From Favolaschia claudopus (taxonomy: Eukaryota; Basidiomycota; Agaricomycetes; Agaricales; Mycenaceae), in assembly GCA_037176885.1 (NCBI GenBank), contig JAWWNJ010000009.1, positions 2,976,001-3,040,000 of the forward strand: a DNA stretch of 64,000 nt, written 5' to 3'. The notes beneath the pieces were generated by a model that saw only the letters and a list, made by a program, of their open reading frames with translations, had not been told where the DNA came from and ran no database searches. Below, in pieces: positions 62,107 through 64,000 of this stretch; the stretch's first letter is position 1; every line of letters starts with the position of its first letter. The translations under genes and the position numbers were made by a program.

Positions 62107-64000
62107 ACACCGACGCCGTCAAGATGGTACTGGAGAAGAAGTAGTTTCGTGAGAGCGAATGAGCTGGGTATTGGTTTCGTTGGTGCCGGGTTTCCATCGA
62201 GTCCTGCATATCCCGATGAAATGGTAGCTTTCGTGGGGGAGAAACGTGGCGTGCGAGATCCCGAGCCAATCATTTCGCACATTACCGTTTCGGGAAGCAT
62301 CGAAGGTGCGTTGTGTATATAATTAGCGGATTTAGAGGTCTTGCAAGTTTGAAGCACAGGAGATATGTTGGAAATAAGGGCAGCGCTTCAGAACATCCGA
62401 GAGGAATCCAAGATGTGCATTTTTTTCTTCCCAAGGCGGCAGGCAATTGGGTCAACGGGGTAAATTCCGTCCATTCGTGGTTGACATCACTGGTACTCTT
62501 TCAGAAACAAATCCAGCGTGAGTATTGAGGCCAGCTCGTCGAGGGAAAAGACAAAGAAATGACATGGAAACGGCGGTTGAGTTGAACACAGCCCGTTGTC
62601 AGTTGCCGGTGATGGCCGGCGCTAAGTGAGCGGCTTCAACTCGTCCCGATCCATCATCAGCTTTTTTCCAAGGCTCCGAGACTTGCGTTTGGGATGGTGC
62701 TGAAAGGTCGATTTTCTTCTTCGCAGAACGATCTTCGTGGTCTCTTACCATGCCAGCTCTCTCTTATTCAGGTTTGCTTCTCCGAGAGAAAATTTTAATT
62801 GTAAGTAGTACACAGGCTTAGTCTCTCGTAGACAGACGCTCTATATAATCCAGCTCGGTGCCCTCGCTATATAGAGTCTGTTGGTTACCGCGCCCCTGCA
62901 ACCGCGTTAGGTTCTTATTAGCTAATCTTATATAAGCAGATTTCACGGCGCGTATATCTCAATGGAAACTAATTTTTTGCCATCACAAATCTGGAGCAGG
63001 GTAAATAGAATCAGTCAAGCTACATTTCTGTCTCCTCAGATCTTCCAAAATCAGACGGCGCGCTACAGAAAACGTTGACGCGTCGTCATCACGTGCGACT
63101 CGGGAGTTTCGGCCGAGATGCACAAATGTTTTCAACTTGAACTCAAACCACTGTGAAAATTTGGGAAACAAGGCAGAGATAGTCAGAGCTTGGTATATAG
63201 TGTCTGAGAGCTTGAATTAGCATCAAAAATAGCGCGGGGGAAGGGACAATGAGGTACCGGCGATCTCCGGCTTATATAATATTAGCTAATAACATTCTGA
63301 CACGGTTCGATATGGCGGTCACTTTGTACATTTAATTTTCGCACACACAATTGTCTGCGCGCACACAATTATTGCCGCGCGCGCGCAAACGACAGAGGTG
63401 AGTTTCTTTTCGGGTTGTTTTGACAGCCCATCAACGTCCTATCAAGTCCCGCCTTCACCCGCCGTTGAGACAGCTGCCCGTCAAAGTCCCGCCCCCCGCT
63501 TTGCCCCGCCCCCACCCACCGTTGAAACAGGTTGAAACTTGAGCTGTACCTTCGGTGGAATAAATGTAAATGCGCAGGAAATTGAGAGAATTCAGGACTG
63601 AATGTAAGTTTTTACCCTCACTTACCTCCGCCACGACGCCCGCCGTGCTTTTCCTGCCGTCCCGACAGACTGAGGCGCCATACATCCCGTCGCTACGTAA
63701 ATGCCGCCAACGATGAGTTACACTCTGCCGGTGATTTGATGTTATACGTCACTCGACGCGTTACCTAACAAGTGCCAAGACCGTTGACCCGAGGCGCCGA
63801 TCCCGACTTCCGACGCTTCCCGACAACATGGGGCGGAATCAACGACGTCTGCTCCGAGTCAGGCTGATTCGAATGGGCTGCTATGGTGATCAACTCAGTT
63901 GCTACTTACCTTCGTCGAATCGCTATGTTGCATGCTGGGAGGAATCTCCAGCCTCCTGAGTCCTTTCTCCCAAGTTTCTCCAAGCCTTTCTCAATCAACT
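62107..64000. other. Right-end region, no supportable gene
   Basis: Upstream of the Sho1-like gene there are only short overlapping frames. From 62700 to 63400 the sequence has TATATA-rich stretches and an inverted repeat. From 63420 to 63540 a C-rich segment repeats phrases such as GTCAAAGTCCCGCC or TCAAGTCCCGCC, then CACCCGCCGTTGAGACAG or CACCCACCGTTGAAACAG. The last 400 bp has no recognised coding signal. Confidence 0.35.
62900..63307. repeat. Inverted repeat pair, about 38-bp arms
   Basis: AACCGCGTTAG then TTATTAGCTAATCTTATATAAGC (62900-62937) is the near reverse complement of 63270-63307. The arms are 330 bp apart. They may be the ends of a degraded MITE or facing long-terminal-repeat fragments. 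I could not find a target-site duplication. Confidence 0.5.

Noticed and set aside
1..64000. tRNA or rRNA genes
   Set aside because: I looked for T-arm-like GGTTCRA blocks paired with an acceptor stem and found none convincing by eye. A dedicated scan could still find one.

Overview
This window looks like nuclear DNA of an agaric-type basidiomycete (Agaricomycetes). The genes are broken by many short introns of about 45-65 bp. The protein families are typical mushroom ones: F-box/LRR receptors that share a DPMARLPLEIQ core, type I membrane proteins with a mucin-like ectodomain, a many-exon seven-helix membrane protein, a secreted ricin-B-type lectin and a Sho1 osmosensor. The style of the F-box proteins recalls Mycenaceae, but this is an impression and not a search result.

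Layout. 1-4.3 kb: the 5-prime end of an MFS transporter (minus), an eight-exon seven-TM protein (plus) and a frame-broken alpha/beta hydrolase (minus). 4.8-5.5 kb: a 732-bp non-autonomous DNA element. 5.6-12.7 kb: no recognisable gene, but two tandem arrays whose units carry intron-like GT...AG signals. 12.8-52.5 kb: a large F-box cluster with eleven full-length genes, one of them split by a transposon, and three pseudogenes or remnants. The cluster also holds a membrane protein and a secreted ten-exon lectin. 52.8-54 kb: a second membrane-protein gene, split by a 415-bp MITE. 56.1-62.1 kb: three ordinary multi-exon genes on the minus strand: a short-chain dehydrogenase, a BAHD-like acyltransferase and a Sho1-like osmosensor with four TM segments and an SH3 domain. 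The last 1.9 kb holds no gene I can support.

The main structural feature is a large inverted segmental duplication. The left arm (about 24.5-31.6 kb) carries F-box genes in the order B-C-E on the plus strand. The right arm (about 40.6-50.7 kb) carries E-C-B on the minus strand, and the homology includes intergenic DNA. A further partial copy (B plus its downstream spacer) lies between the arms and leads into two tandem F-box genes, D1 and D2.

The right-arm C gene is cut by a 2,720-bp element with TATGG...CCATA termini and a 6-bp target-site duplication. The left-arm paralog shows the uninterrupted site. Inside that element sit a 752-bp element of a second family with the same terminal pentamer and TSD length, and a perfect 63-bp inverted repeat. 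The 752-bp element is the inverse of the one at 4.8 kb.

The F-box proteins presumably act as SCF ubiquitin-ligase substrate receptors (N-terminal coiled coil, F-box, LRR-like C-terminal region). Their duplication, decay and transposon disruption suggest a fast-turnover receptor family. No tRNA, rRNA or CRISPR feature was seen.
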